Source: Corynebacterium amycolatum SK46
GTDB lineage: Bacteria > Actinomycetota > Actinomycetes > Mycobacteriales > Mycobacteriaceae
Assembly (NCBI RefSeq): GCF_000173655.1
Contig: NZ_ABZU01000001.1
Span: 282,231-346,230, forward strand
Direction of reading: 5' to 3'
Length of the DNA: 64,000 bases
This document shows, one piece after another, positions 36,673 to 44,674 of the stretch. The stretch's first letter is position 1; each line of letters begins with the position of its first letter. The notes under the pieces were generated by a model. The model worked only from the letters and a program-made list of their open reading frames with translations, had not been told where the DNA came from and ran no database searches. A program made the position numbers and the translations under genes.

Positions 36673-38051
36673 GCTGTTTTCGCTTTGGCTTCTTTGGCTC
36701 CGCTGTTCGACGACTGGGCCGGCAGCGTCTCGCGCCCGAAGATCCAGCCCACCATTGCGACCAGCGAGATGACACCGCAAACAAGGAAACCGGCCTTGAA
36801 CCCTGCGGCATCCACGATTGCGCCGACAATCAGCGGGCCGGAAATCGCTCCGAAGTCCTGAGCCATCTGGAAATTGGCGAGCACCTTTCCACCTTGGCGG
36901 TTGGCGCCGATGACGTCGGCAAGCACGGCCTGCTGCGATGGATTGATCATGCCAGCGCCGAAGCCCGCGAGGACGGAGAGAATGAGTAGCGGAATGGCGC
37001 CGCTGCTAAATCCGATAGCGCCAGTGAATACGCCGTTGATAAACAGGCCCGTGATGAGCAGTGGACGACGGCCGATGCGGTCGGAGAGACGGCCGGAAAA
37101 CTGCAGTGCCGTAACATTGCCGAGTGCGAAGGCCGTCAGCGCAAAACCAGCTGTGGCAGTGGCGGCCACTGCCCCATTGCTGCCCGGTTCTGGGGCGCCG
37201 ACATGGGAGAACGTTGCCGCAGCGAACAGCGGGACAATCGCGACGCGCACGCCGAAGTTCGACCAGCCGTTTGCGAAAGCTCCGACTAGTGCACTTCGAT
37301 ATGCCGAGTCGCGGATTGCCTCGGAGAACTTCAGCACCGGGGTCGTGCGCTTGGGCACTACGTGGCGAAGATGCTCCGCACTCAGCGACATGCCCACCAC
37401 AATCGTTGCCGCAATCAGCGCGCCACCGTAGATGAAAAACGGTACTCGCATGCCCCATGCACCCATTGCAGCACCAATAATTGGGCCAAAGACATTGCCC
37501 AACAGGAAAGCTGTGCCGTAGGCGGCCGAGCTCTTACCGCGGATCTCCGGCGGCGAAATCCGCACAATCAGCCCCATTGCCGAGACCGTAAACATCGTCG
37601 AACCGATGCCTCCGAGCGCACGGAATGCCAGCAGTTGCCAATATGTCTGCGCAACGCCGACAAGCAAAGTCGAGAACGCGACGATACTGATGCCGGTTAG
37701 GTACGTGCGCCGGTAACCGAGCTTCTCTACCAGTGAGCCCGATGCCGGCGCGAAGATTAGCCGGAAAATGGAGAACGAACTGACCACGAAGCTGGCCGCG
37801 AACACACCCACATCGAAGCTGCGCGCGTACTGCGGCAAGATTGGCGCGATTAGCCCGAAGCCCAGCGCAATGATGAACGCAGCGCTGACTAAGATCCAGA
37901 TTTCTCGCGGAATCGGCTGCTTTGTCCGGTCTGATTCCCCCGGCTGAGGGCCTAGGCCTTGTGCTTTGCTTCCCACCTCCGACGCAATGTCTGGCTGAGA
38001 TTCGCACTTTGCTCTACGACGAAGCAGGTCGCGCGAACGGGAAGCTGACAA
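36669..38051 (-). CDS. Major facilitator superfamily transporter (drug:H+ antiporter type)
   Basis: A 460-residue, 12-helix MFS protein with about 50 polar N-terminal residues. Helix 1 (WILVSAAFIIALGFGLIAPILPQYA), the loop 2-3 motif GSLVEKLGYRRTYL and the second-half GRLSDRIGRRPLLI copy identify the family; FRALGGIGSTMFT resembles the antiporter motif C region. It could export drugs or metabolites, but nothing fixes the substrate. Its stop overlaps the BASS gene end by 4 bp on the other strand. Confidence 0.9.
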   Translation of the reverse strand: MSASRSRDLLRRRAKCESQPDIASEVGSKAQGLGPQPGESDRTKQPIPREIWILVSAAFIIALGFGLIAPILPQYARSFDVGVFAASFVVSSFSIFRLIFAPASGSLVEKLGYRRTYLTGISIVAFSTLLVGVAQTYWQLLAFRALGGIGSTMFTVSAMGLIVRISPPEIRGKSSAAYGTAFLLGNVFGPIIGAAMGAWGMRVPFFIYGGALIAATIVVGMSLSAEHLRHVVPKRTTPVLKFSEAIRDSAYRSALVGAFANGWSNFGVRVAIVPLFAAATFSHVGAPEPGSNGAVAATATAGFALTAFALGNVTALQFSGRLSDRIGRRPLLITGLFINGVFTGAIGFSSGAIPLLILSVLAGFGAGMINPSQQAVLADVIGANRQGGKVLANFQMAQDFGAISGPLIVGAIVDAAGFKAGFLVCGVISLVAMVGWIFGRETLPAQSSNSGAKEAKAKTA

Positions 38052-38103
38052 GGTAACGGTCCTTTCTTGCTCAGTTGACCGATTTCAATAAAAGACTCGA
38101 CTC

Positions 38104-39105
38104 TTATACAGCTATGACCTCTTGAATCGGCACCTGTGCTGTGTTTTTATTTAGTGCATTTGAAATCGAAGTTCCCAATGCTCTTGCCACAGGAGGCGGA
38201 AATGCATTTCCGACCTGTCTCCAGGCAGCAGTTTTCTTTCCAGAAATTTTCCACTCCGGTGGAAAACCTTGAATTAGAGCTCCCATAGCAACTGTAAGCC
38301 GTGGAGGTTGATCCACTGGATCATCAGCGGCAGGCGGATACTCCGCGATTGACGACCCCTTAACCCCTAGCTTGGCCCATGCTTCTCTTGCACGCGAAGG
38401 ACCGACATCTGGGCCACCATGCTTCTTAGATCCGCCAACGAGAGTCGGCGCAATTTTATTCGCACGAGCTGCCCAACTTTCCGCTCCTGGCCACCCCTGC
38501 GAAGCCATCTCCGCATAAAGCGTTTCACCTACTGTCGGGGCTTCACCTTGCGGTTCAGGCCAGTGGAAAAATGGAGCATACTCCTGTTTCACAGCTACCA
38601 ACACAAAACGAGGACGAAGTTGCGGAACACCGTGTTCCGAAGCATAAATTAATCGCCAATGTGGTTCATATCCAAGACGATAGAGTTCGTTAAGAACGGA
38701 CTCTCGGTAATTCTTAAACCGTGGTTGCGACAACCCCTTCACGTTCTCCAAGAGCACTGCTTTCGGGTCGGCCAAAGCAATAATCTCAAGCGCTTTTGGG
38801 AAAAGATCTCGCTCGTCATCAGCCCCGAGCTGCTTTCCGGCAATTGAAAACGGTGGGCAAGGCACACCCCCAGCCACTAGATCTACGCCTTTGAAATCCG
38901 CACCGTTTAAGTTGAGGACATCGTCCTCGCGAACGTTCCAACGCTGTTTTGCTGCAACGAGATCGTTGTCCCTATTCAAACGCAGCGTATTACAGGCATC
39001 TCGGTCGTTCTCTACCGTGCATACATGATAGAAACCGGCTTGCTCAAGCCCCAAAGCTTGGCCACCAGCACCGGCGCAAATCTCTAGCGATGTGAATCCA
39101 CTCAT
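38104..39105 (-). CDS. DNA cytosine-5 methyltransferase (probable M.NaeI-like, GCCGGC)
   Basis: A 333-residue C5 DNA methyltransferase. Motif I is SLEICAGAGGQALGLEQAG (residues 6-24), motif IV GGVPCPPFS with catalytic C83, motif VI LLENVKG (E120), motif VIII HGVPQLRPRFVLVAV, and motif X GNAFPPPVARALGTSI; the target-recognition region lies at about 175-265. The ATG at 39105 is used (AGGAGG 11 nt upstream); a GTG at 39117 is an alternative. It lies 150 bp downstream of a NaeI-type endonuclease on the same strand, so GCCGGC modification is inferred. The codons are more AT-rich than the neighbours, consistent with transfer. Confidence 0.92.
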   Translation of the reverse strand: MSGFTSLEICAGAGGQALGLEQAGFYHVCTVENDRDACNTLRLNRDNDLVAAKQRWNVREDDVLNLNGADFKGVDLVAGGVPCPPFSIAGKQLGADDERDLFPKALEIIALADPKAVLLENVKGLSQPRFKNYRESVLNELYRLGYEPHWRLIYASEHGVPQLRPRFVLVAVKQEYAPFFHWPEPQGEAPTVGETLYAEMASQGWPGAESWAARANKIAPTLVGGSKKHGGPDVGPSRAREAWAKLGVKGSSIAEYPPAADDPVDQPPRLTVAMGALIQGFPPEWKISGKKTAAWRQVGNAFPPPVARALGTSISNALNKNTAQVPIQEVIAV

Positions 39106-39269
39106 CTCTAACGCCACCTCCTACATCGCCAACCAATGGTTCTTCGAACTGGAAGCTACCCGATGCTCAGGATCCACCACGAGACATAATTCGAACATCC
39201 ATTCGATACCGTGCTTAATGACGCTTTCTACCCTACTACCCCGATTGATTTTACGGTCAACATACCCGA

Positions 39270-40199
39270 TCAGAATGAAATAGGTGCCTGTACCACCGGG
39301 TCAGTGCTCGTAGCTACTCGCCAAGACTGACCGTCAATTTCCACAGCGCCCCGCCCCCGATGAGAATCAGTAACCGACACAACTCTCAGCGCAATCAACT
39401 CATCGGAACGCAGTTTCACACCAGCCAACTGCTCCGCGATTTCCATCTGCCGCATATACTTTCCGGTTAAGATAATTATGCCCTCAGCTGCCAGAGCTGT
39501 ACGCGCACCACCATTGCCACGCACACGCTTCATGTAGTCGCGCTGTTTCGCCACCGTTGCAATATCTTCTCGATTGATGACCAATCCGAGCGCCTGCCGG
39601 AAAAACTCGTTAACTCGCTTTTGCCCAGATCGATTGGAGAAGATCTTCTCACGAGCACTTTCCGACAAATGAAGCAATCGATTTACGGGCAGCGGAGCGT
39701 CATCAAAGATCCAATCAATTCCAGATCGAGCTGACCGAGTAAACGTCCGCTTCCGATCACGATTCCCACCTTTCGTCAATTTGTCCGACGAAGCTCGCTC
39801 AACACATACGCTGAAACAGGAATCCTCATCAGAGGAATGCAGTCCAATAATAATCTCGTTTTCGGCTTCTACCGGGATCATCCACGATCCCTTATTCATG
39901 GAAAACTTGCAGTCTACGTCGATTCCAGCGATCCGATAATCAAGATGTTTCTGTATGCCGTCATCAATGATCTCCGCAAACTCATGACGGATAGCGATTT
40001 CGATCAATGTTCCAAAATGGGTCTTCTCAGTCTTGTAAAGCTGTTCCCAGCGGTAACGTCCTGTTTTCTGGCCGTTATATAGCAAGTAATAGGTTTCCCT
40101 AAAAACCTTTGCAAACCGATCCCCTACTGGATCCGCATCACGAATTAGTGCCTTGACCTTTTCGACCTCCGAATCGGCAGCACTGGTTATCTTTTGCAT
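39270..40199 (-). CDS. Type II (IIE) restriction endonuclease, NaeI family
   Basis: A 309-residue protein that aligns along its full length with my recollection of NaeI (317 residues), which cuts GCCGGC after binding a second, allosteric site. The catalytic residues correspond to E67 (HFGTLIEI), D87 (LDYRIAG), D96 and K98 (DVDCKFS). The residue matching NaeI Leu43 is also Leu (L40 in YYLLYNGQKTG), so this is not the topoisomerase-like variant. The C-terminal Topo/CAP-like domain includes DYMKRVRGNGGARTALAAEGIIIL. The methyltransferase follows on the same strand. Base composition is lower in GC than in flanking genes. A palindrome abuts its start. Confidence 0.93.
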   Translation of the reverse strand: MQKITSAADSEVEKVKALIRDADPVGDRFAKVFRETYYLLYNGQKTGRYRWEQLYKTEKTHFGTLIEIAIRHEFAEIIDDGIQKHLDYRIAGIDVDCKFSMNKGSWMIPVEAENEIIIGLHSSDEDSCFSVCVERASSDKLTKGGNRDRKRTFTRSARSGIDWIFDDAPLPVNRLLHLSESAREKIFSNRSGQKRVNEFFRQALGLVINREDIATVAKQRDYMKRVRGNGGARTALAAEGIIILTGKYMRQMEIAEQLAGVKLRSDELIALRVVSVTDSHRGRGAVEIDGQSWRVATSTDPVVQAPISF

Positions 40200-40201
40200 A
40201 G

Positions 40202-40214
40202 TTAAGGACCTTAA
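40202..40214. promoter_or_regulatory. Palindrome overlapping the ribosome-binding site of the NaeI-like gene
   Basis: TTAAGG-A-CCTTAA is a perfect 6-bp inverted repeat around one base, ending 3 nt before the endonuclease ATG. On the coding strand it supplies the AAGG ribosome-binding element. A regulator or a hairpin here could control expression; no C-protein gene was found. Confidence 0.45.
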
Positions 40215-40220
40215 GCCACA

Positions 40221-40256
40221 AACCCCCTACCCGCCACCATGGCGGAATAGGGGGTT
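40221..40256 (-). terminator. Terminator after the first secreted protease gene
   Basis: Nested stems AACCCCCTA/TAGGGGGTT and CCGCC/GGCGG (loop ACCAT) form a strong hairpin 52 bp past the protease stop. The following minus-strand bases are only moderately T-rich (TTTGTGG). It separates the protease from the restriction gene. Confidence 0.7.
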
Positions 40257-40308
40257 AAACGGAGCGTCGTAAAGCGAACGCCCTATCTACGAGACTGCGG
40301 TGGCCTGA

Positions 40309-41448
40309 TTAGAACAGGCTCGGCAGGTTCGCCTGCGAGGAAATGCTGTCGGCTGCCTGTGCTGCCTGAGCGGTCGCACCAGACAGCTCCGGGATCGGCA
40401 GCTCCGGGAGAGCTGGGCTCTCCGAGATGATGTCAGCAATCTCCGGTGGGACCTCGACGCCCTCTGGGAGCAGTTCGCCAATCGGACCCAGGTCCGGCTC
40501 TTCCTGCGGGACGTGCTGGTTGGTGAACTGGACGTCCTCGTCAATCGTGCGGAACTCGGACTGCGGTTCAGTGGAGGTCTCTACCTTGAAGCGCTCGTTA
40601 ACCTGGCCGTCTGGGATGTCGTACTGCTCTTCAAGAGCAACGTCAATCGGCTGGAAGCGGCTCAGCGGGCCGATGCCCATAGAGTTAACGCCAATGGCCT
40701 CGCGAGTCTCCGGGTTGTAAGCGTTTCCGCCCGAATCTCCGTGGTCAATCGGAGCGATGGCCCAGACACCGTTGCGGACACGGAAGACCTGGAAGCCGCA
40801 GCCGCGGCCAGTACGGGAACCGTCGGTGCACACGGGCTCACCGAAGTTGTCGACGGAAATCTCCATCGGGTCGAGAGTGCGCTTGTCCTCGATACCGACA
40901 ATCTGAACCGGCTCGCCGTGGACGTTGCCGAACTCATCCACAGAGTGGGACATAGAGGTGGTCTTGATGTCGTCCTGAACCTCAATGATGCCGTAGTCAC
41001 CGCTATTGAAGAGGTCGTTGAAGAACTCCGGCATAGTGGTGTTCTCGTCGAAATCGGACTCTTCCGGCATGATATCTGTGCCCATGTAGTCCTTGTTGAC
41101 CAGCTTGTCGCCATCCTTGGTTGGGATGAAGAACTGGCCAGTGACCTCTTCGCCGGTTTCAGTATCCTTCGCCACAACACAGTGGCCGGCAGTCATGATG
41201 ACACGATGCGAAACGCCATTCTGATCCACAACGGTGCCAGGAACGCCCAGAGAGCACATCGGGGACTGGACATGACGTCCGTCGATGTTCTTGCTGCTCG
41301 GGAACGGCATTCGCAACGGCGAGCCCGGGCCGATGACAACATCCGAGTTTGCCGGTGCAGCCTCAGCTACCGCGATTCCGGGCACAAAGCCACCCGCAGC
41401 TACCGACAGTGCAGCCGTGAGTGTGGCGACCTTCTTCGAACTGGCCAT
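40309..41448 (-). CDS. Secreted trypsin-like serine protease (S1 family), copy 1
   Basis: A 379-residue exported protease. A signal peptide (about residues 1-31, ending AEAA) precedes the catalytic domain with His89 in MTAGHC, Asp151 in SGDYGI and Ser239 in DHGDSGGNAYNP; cysteines at 65, 90, 207 and 217 could form disulfides. A polar tail of about 110 residues follows (EEPDLGPIGELLPEGVEVPPE, then Ala/Gln-rich). There is no anchor motif, so it is probably released. A paralogue lies 255 bp upstream on the same strand. The natural substrate is unknown. Confidence 0.9.
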   Translation of the reverse strand: MASSKKVATLTAALSVAAGGFVPGIAVAEAAPANSDVVIGPGSPLRMPFPSSKNIDGRHVQSPMCSLGVPGTVVDQNGVSHRVIMTAGHCVVAKDTETGEEVTGQFFIPTKDGDKLVNKDYMGTDIMPEESDFDENTTMPEFFNDLFNSGDYGIIEVQDDIKTTSMSHSVDEFGNVHGEPVQIVGIEDKRTLDPMEISVDNFGEPVCTDGSRTGRGCGFQVFRVRNGVWAIAPIDHGDSGGNAYNPETREAIGVNSMGIGPLSRFQPIDVALEEQYDIPDGQVNERFKVETSTEPQSEFRTIDEDVQFTNQHVPQEEPDLGPIGELLPEGVEVPPEIADIISESPALPELPIPELSGATAQAAQAADSISSQANLPSLF

Positions 41449-41621
41449 AGTGTGCGGTACTCCATTTCTGTACAGAAAACTTGTCCCTCATAGTGTATTA
41501 GGGACATCTTTACAAAGCTCTCCAAAAATGGAACCTAGGGTGAAATTCTCAGCCGAGGAAACGTTCATTCGTCTTCATTCCACGCGCATTGCACATCAAA
41601 AAGTTTGTTCAGCAGCAACGC

Positions 41622-41662
41622 AAGAGCCAGAACCATCCGCAGTGGATGATCCTGGCTCTCTT
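41622..41662 (-). terminator. Terminator between the two protease genes
   Basis: A hairpin with outer arms AAGAGCCAG/CTGGCTCT and inner arms CCATCC/GGATG lies about 42 bp past the stop of the second protease gene on the minus strand. The following T tract is short. Confidence 0.65.
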
Positions 41663-41703
41663 AACGGTTCGGGGGTGATTTTTGCCAGATTCTCAGACTG
41701 GTG

Positions 41704-42786
41704 CTAGCCCTCAAAGCTTGGAAGCTGAATTTCTGCCAACTGAGGCAGCTCAAACGACTGTGACGATTGTGGCAATTGGGGCGATTGTGGCAGTTCAGGG
41801 GCCTGCGGCGACTGCGGCAACTGATCCACAAGATCGACTAGCTGCTGCGCTGAATCATTCTGCGAAGCCTGCGGATCCTGCGCCCGGGCATACTCCTGAT
41901 CCGCCGCCATATCCTCATTGAGGGTGCGGTAGGAGGAGTCACGCTGAGCCGTGGAATCCGATACCTCAAAGTGGTCGTTTACTTGACCGTCAGGAATGCC
42001 GTAGGCCTCCTGAATGGCAATATCCGCGGGCATCACACGCGAGACCGGACCGAAGGTCATCGAATTCACGCCAATAACTTCGTTAGTGGTCGGGTCATAG
42101 GCATTTCCGCCGGAGTCACCATGGTCAACGCCAATACCAACCGTCCAGATGCCGTTTCGAGCCCGGAATACCTGATAGCCACAGGCACGTCCGGTACGCA
42201 TGCCGTCCTTACAGATAGGTTTGCCAAAATTATCGAAGGAGACTTCGCCACGCGGCAGGTCTTCATTGTCCTGAATGCCAGTCATCGCTACAGGCTCCCC
42301 GTAGCTCTGACCATTTTCATCGATGGAGTAACTTGCGCCGGTAGTCTCTACGCCCGGATCAAGGTTGATTACTCCATAGTCCGCGCCATTAAAGGCCGCC
42401 GGCAACGACTCCAGGCCGGCATCTTCCTGCGGCACTTCCCAACGGTGAGCACCTGTCGTACCAATGCGCTTATCGCCTTCGGTGGTCGGCACATACACCT
42501 CACCAGTGACGATTGGCAGCCCCACATCCGGAGTATCATTCACGCAGTGTCCTGCGGTCAACATGACCCGATGCTTTTCCCCATTGCGGTCCGTCACCGT
42601 TCCCGGAACACCCGCCGAACACATCGGCGAGTTGATATTTCGATACCCATCCCACGGACTTCCCTCCATGGGAGTTCGAATCGGGTCACCCGGACCAACC
42701 ACTACAGCGTGCGCCGCGGCCGGGGCCACCAAGGACAAAAAGGCTGCGAAAGCCGATACCGCCATTCGACTTCTTGCGTGCTTCAT
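41704..42786 (-). CDS. Secreted trypsin-like serine protease (S1 family), copy 2
   Basis: A 360-residue paralogue of the next protease, with the same architecture: a signal peptide (ending APAAAHA at about residue 27), His80 in LTAGHC, Asp136 in GADYGV and Ser226 in DHGDSGGNAYDP. The shared NFGxPxCxDGxRTGRxCGxQVFRxRNG block confirms recent common ancestry. The C-terminal tail differs: it is made of proline-glutamine-leucine repeats (APELPQSPQLPQSSQSFELPQ), a flexible wall-spanning or binding segment. A terminator separates the two genes, so each is probably transcribed on its own. The substrate is unknown. Confidence 0.9.
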   Translation of the reverse strand: MKHARSRMAVSAFAAFLSLVAPAAAHAVVVGPGDPIRTPMEGSPWDGYRNINSPMCSAGVPGTVTDRNGEKHRVMLTAGHCVNDTPDVGLPIVTGEVYVPTTEGDKRIGTTGAHRWEVPQEDAGLESLPAAFNGADYGVINLDPGVETTGASYSIDENGQSYGEPVAMTGIQDNEDLPRGEVSFDNFGKPICKDGMRTGRACGYQVFRARNGIWTVGIGVDHGDSGGNAYDPTTNEVIGVNSMTFGPVSRVMPADIAIQEAYGIPDGQVNDHFEVSDSTAQRDSSYRTLNEDMAADQEYARAQDPQASQNDSAQQLVDLVDQLPQSPQAPELPQSPQLPQSSQSFELPQLAEIQLPSFEG

Positions 42787-43001
42787 TGAGATGAATCTTT
42801 CAAATGTTTAGTTTTTCCTTAGGACTACCACTCACACTAATCCACCACCCCACCCCAGAAATAGCGTTTTCTCAGACTCTTGCACTTTTACAAAAGTCGT
42901 TACCGAATCGTTTCCACAACCCCACGCGTCCCTGCAATAACACCAGACACTTAGCCAATTGACTACCCCCACTTGGGTAGCCCATTGATGCCAAACATAT
43001 A

Positions 43002-43017
43002 TCGAACATATGTACTA
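43002..43017 (+). promoter_or_regulatory. LexA-like SOS box
   Basis: TCGAACATATGTACTA matches the corynebacterial LexA consensus TCGAACANNTGTTCGA at 12 of the 14 specified positions. It overlaps a plausible promoter (TTGATG at about 42985 and TATGTA at about 43009) and lies 45 bp upstream of the unknown gene at 43063. A second, weaker half-like site (TCGAAAATATGAGT) follows at about 43023. Confidence 0.6.
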
Positions 43018-43062
43018 TCCATTCGAAAATATGAGTCCGGGGCGTTCGATAACTTGTGAGCC

Positions 43063-43617
43063 ATGAACACAGCAAACGAGTTTCCCATTCATCGCCGCCT
43101 AGCTCTTCGCCCACTATCCGCTACCTACCGTGCAGAATGTTTCGAAGACCTCGACCTCATCCGCACAATCCTCTGCCACCCCACCATCGGCCGTAGGCAT
43201 TCGCCTGGCGCGCTAGATCACACCTTCTCGCTTCCCGACGGGCCTGTGGTCACCGTCCGCGCGTCACGGATAGCGCTTCCTCGCGCACTAGTCTCCCAGC
43301 TTGCCGACGTGCACGCGGAATATTTCATCCTGAAGGATGAGCCCATGTTCATGTACTCCGTTTCCGTCAAGGTGGAATCCTCATCGGAGGTAGTCCTCCG
43401 CGGAATTGGCGGTTCGAATCGGACGCGGGAAGAAAACCGCCGACGTACTCGGGCTGTGGCTGAGGCTCTCCATCGAGCGCAGGACTGCAGCAAGATACAC
43501 GAAAACGGCACTGACCTCGCGCTCCCCGGGCGTCGTTATAGCTGGATTGGCACCAGGGACGCGCGGCCGCTGCCGTGTCCTAACGAGCTCTTTTCTTCTC
43601 GCCCATCAGCGGCTTAG
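43063..43617 (+). CDS. Hypothetical protein behind a LexA-like box
   Basis: A 184-residue frame starting with ATG at 43063 that I do not recognise. The codons favour G or C at the third position through most of the frame, as in real genes here. The middle section (VVTVRASRIALPRALVSQLADVHAEYF, then SVSVKVESSSEVVLRGIGGSNRTREENRRRTRAVAEALHRA) reads as a folded, partly helical protein with a basic helix; the last 40 residues are less convincing. There is no signal peptide or membrane helix. It faces away from the protease gene and converges on the acidic-protein gene. With a LexA box upstream, a DNA-damage role is conceivable. Coding status is likely but not certain. Confidence 0.5.
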   Translation: MNTANEFPIHRRLALRPLSATYRAECFEDLDLIRTILCHPTIGRRHSPGALDHTFSLPDGPVVTVRASRIALPRALVSQLADVHAEYFILKDEPMFMYSVSVKVESSSEVVLRGIGGSNRTREENRRRTRAVAEALHRAQDCSKIHENGTDLALPGRRYSWIGTRDARPLPCPNELFSSRPSAA

Positions 43618-43645
43618 CACTGATCACAGCACTGCCGCAGTACGG

Positions 43646-44476
43646 CTACTCGCTGTCGTCGCCTTCTTCGTCGTCCTCGTCGTCATAGTCGCCATCGTCG
43701 TAGAGGTCATCATCGTCCTCGTCGTCATCATCCTCGTCCAAGGAGGCAACGTGATCAGAGTAGATGTACTCCGCATACCCGTCATCGACGGGTGCCAGCT
43801 GATCTTCCCATTCCTCTGCGCGGTCTACCACGAGCGCGAGGACATCCATCAGCTTGTCAAAGTCCTTGAAGGTGCCCAGCGTCAGAACCTCATTGCGCAA
43901 GGTCTGGATGTCAGAGTAGAGGTCAGCAAACATCTTGCGACGGTCATCATCGGTGAGAACCGTTTCGGTGTCCGAGTCCCAGAACTCTGCGATGGCCTGG
44001 TCGACGATGTCGTCCAAGTTCGCGTCCTGAGCGATGAAGCGGACGTGTGCGCTGGGCTCGTTGTTGTGGGCAGTTACCAAAACCTGAACCAACGAGGAGG
44101 TACCAACTTCGGAGGTGACCAAGGTTGCCTCTTCGGGGTCCTGTTCAAACTCCAGGTCAGCAATGCGGTCATCATCGCCATCGAGCAGAGTGCGCAGCAG
44201 GCCAACAACCTGGTCAGTAGCTACATGGTGGGCGACTGCCGCGACGGCGTCTTCGACGGAGAAAACAGCGGAGACCAGAACAGCTTCGAACTCGTCGTCC
44301 TCATCATCCACATCGGCAGCGGCTACGTAAACTTCGGCAGCCGGGATGTCCTCATCAATGGTGACGAACTGAACCTCCAGGTCAGAGGTAATGGGAACGA
44401 AGAGGGTGTCATCGTTGACACGGCTTTCAATGCCCTCGCGGTCCAGTGCCGCAGCAATCTGCTCGAAAAAGCTCAT
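43646..44476 (-). CDS. Acidic hypothetical protein
   Basis: A 276-residue cytosolic protein with no recognised motif. Residues 1-240 are of mixed composition, with helical segments such as SLVQVLVTAHNNEP and DLYSDIQTLRNEVLTLGTFKDFDKLMDVLALVVDRAEEWEDQL that suggest a YbjN/chaperone-like alpha-beta fold (tentative). The last 35 residues are almost only Asp and Glu with some Tyr (from about 243). No signal peptide or membrane helix is present. It lies between two genes of unknown role and appears monocistronic. Confidence 0.75.
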   Translation of the reverse strand: MSFFEQIAAALDREGIESRVNDDTLFVPITSDLEVQFVTIDEDIPAAEVYVAAADVDDEDDEFEAVLVSAVFSVEDAVAAVAHHVATDQVVGLLRTLLDGDDDRIADLEFEQDPEEATLVTSEVGTSSLVQVLVTAHNNEPSAHVRFIAQDANLDDIVDQAIAEFWDSDTETVLTDDDRRKMFADLYSDIQTLRNEVLTLGTFKDFDKLMDVLALVVDRAEEWEDQLAPVDDGYAEYIYSDHVASLDEDDDDEDDDDLYDDGDYDDEDDEEGDDSE

Positions 44477-44674
44477 GGGTGGAATCCTCCCTTGAAAGAT
44501 AATTGGCCTCTACCCGCAGCCAATCGTAGCGACAAACGCGCAATCTTGGGGCGGCTCATGCCCCCGACAATTGCTGCGAAAGATCACGCCGGCAGCGTTC
44601 GTACTACTTCAAAGCCGCCAACGCGGCCGGTTGAGGGGCAGGCCTCCAGCTGTCGATTCTCGAAAACAGAGCGC

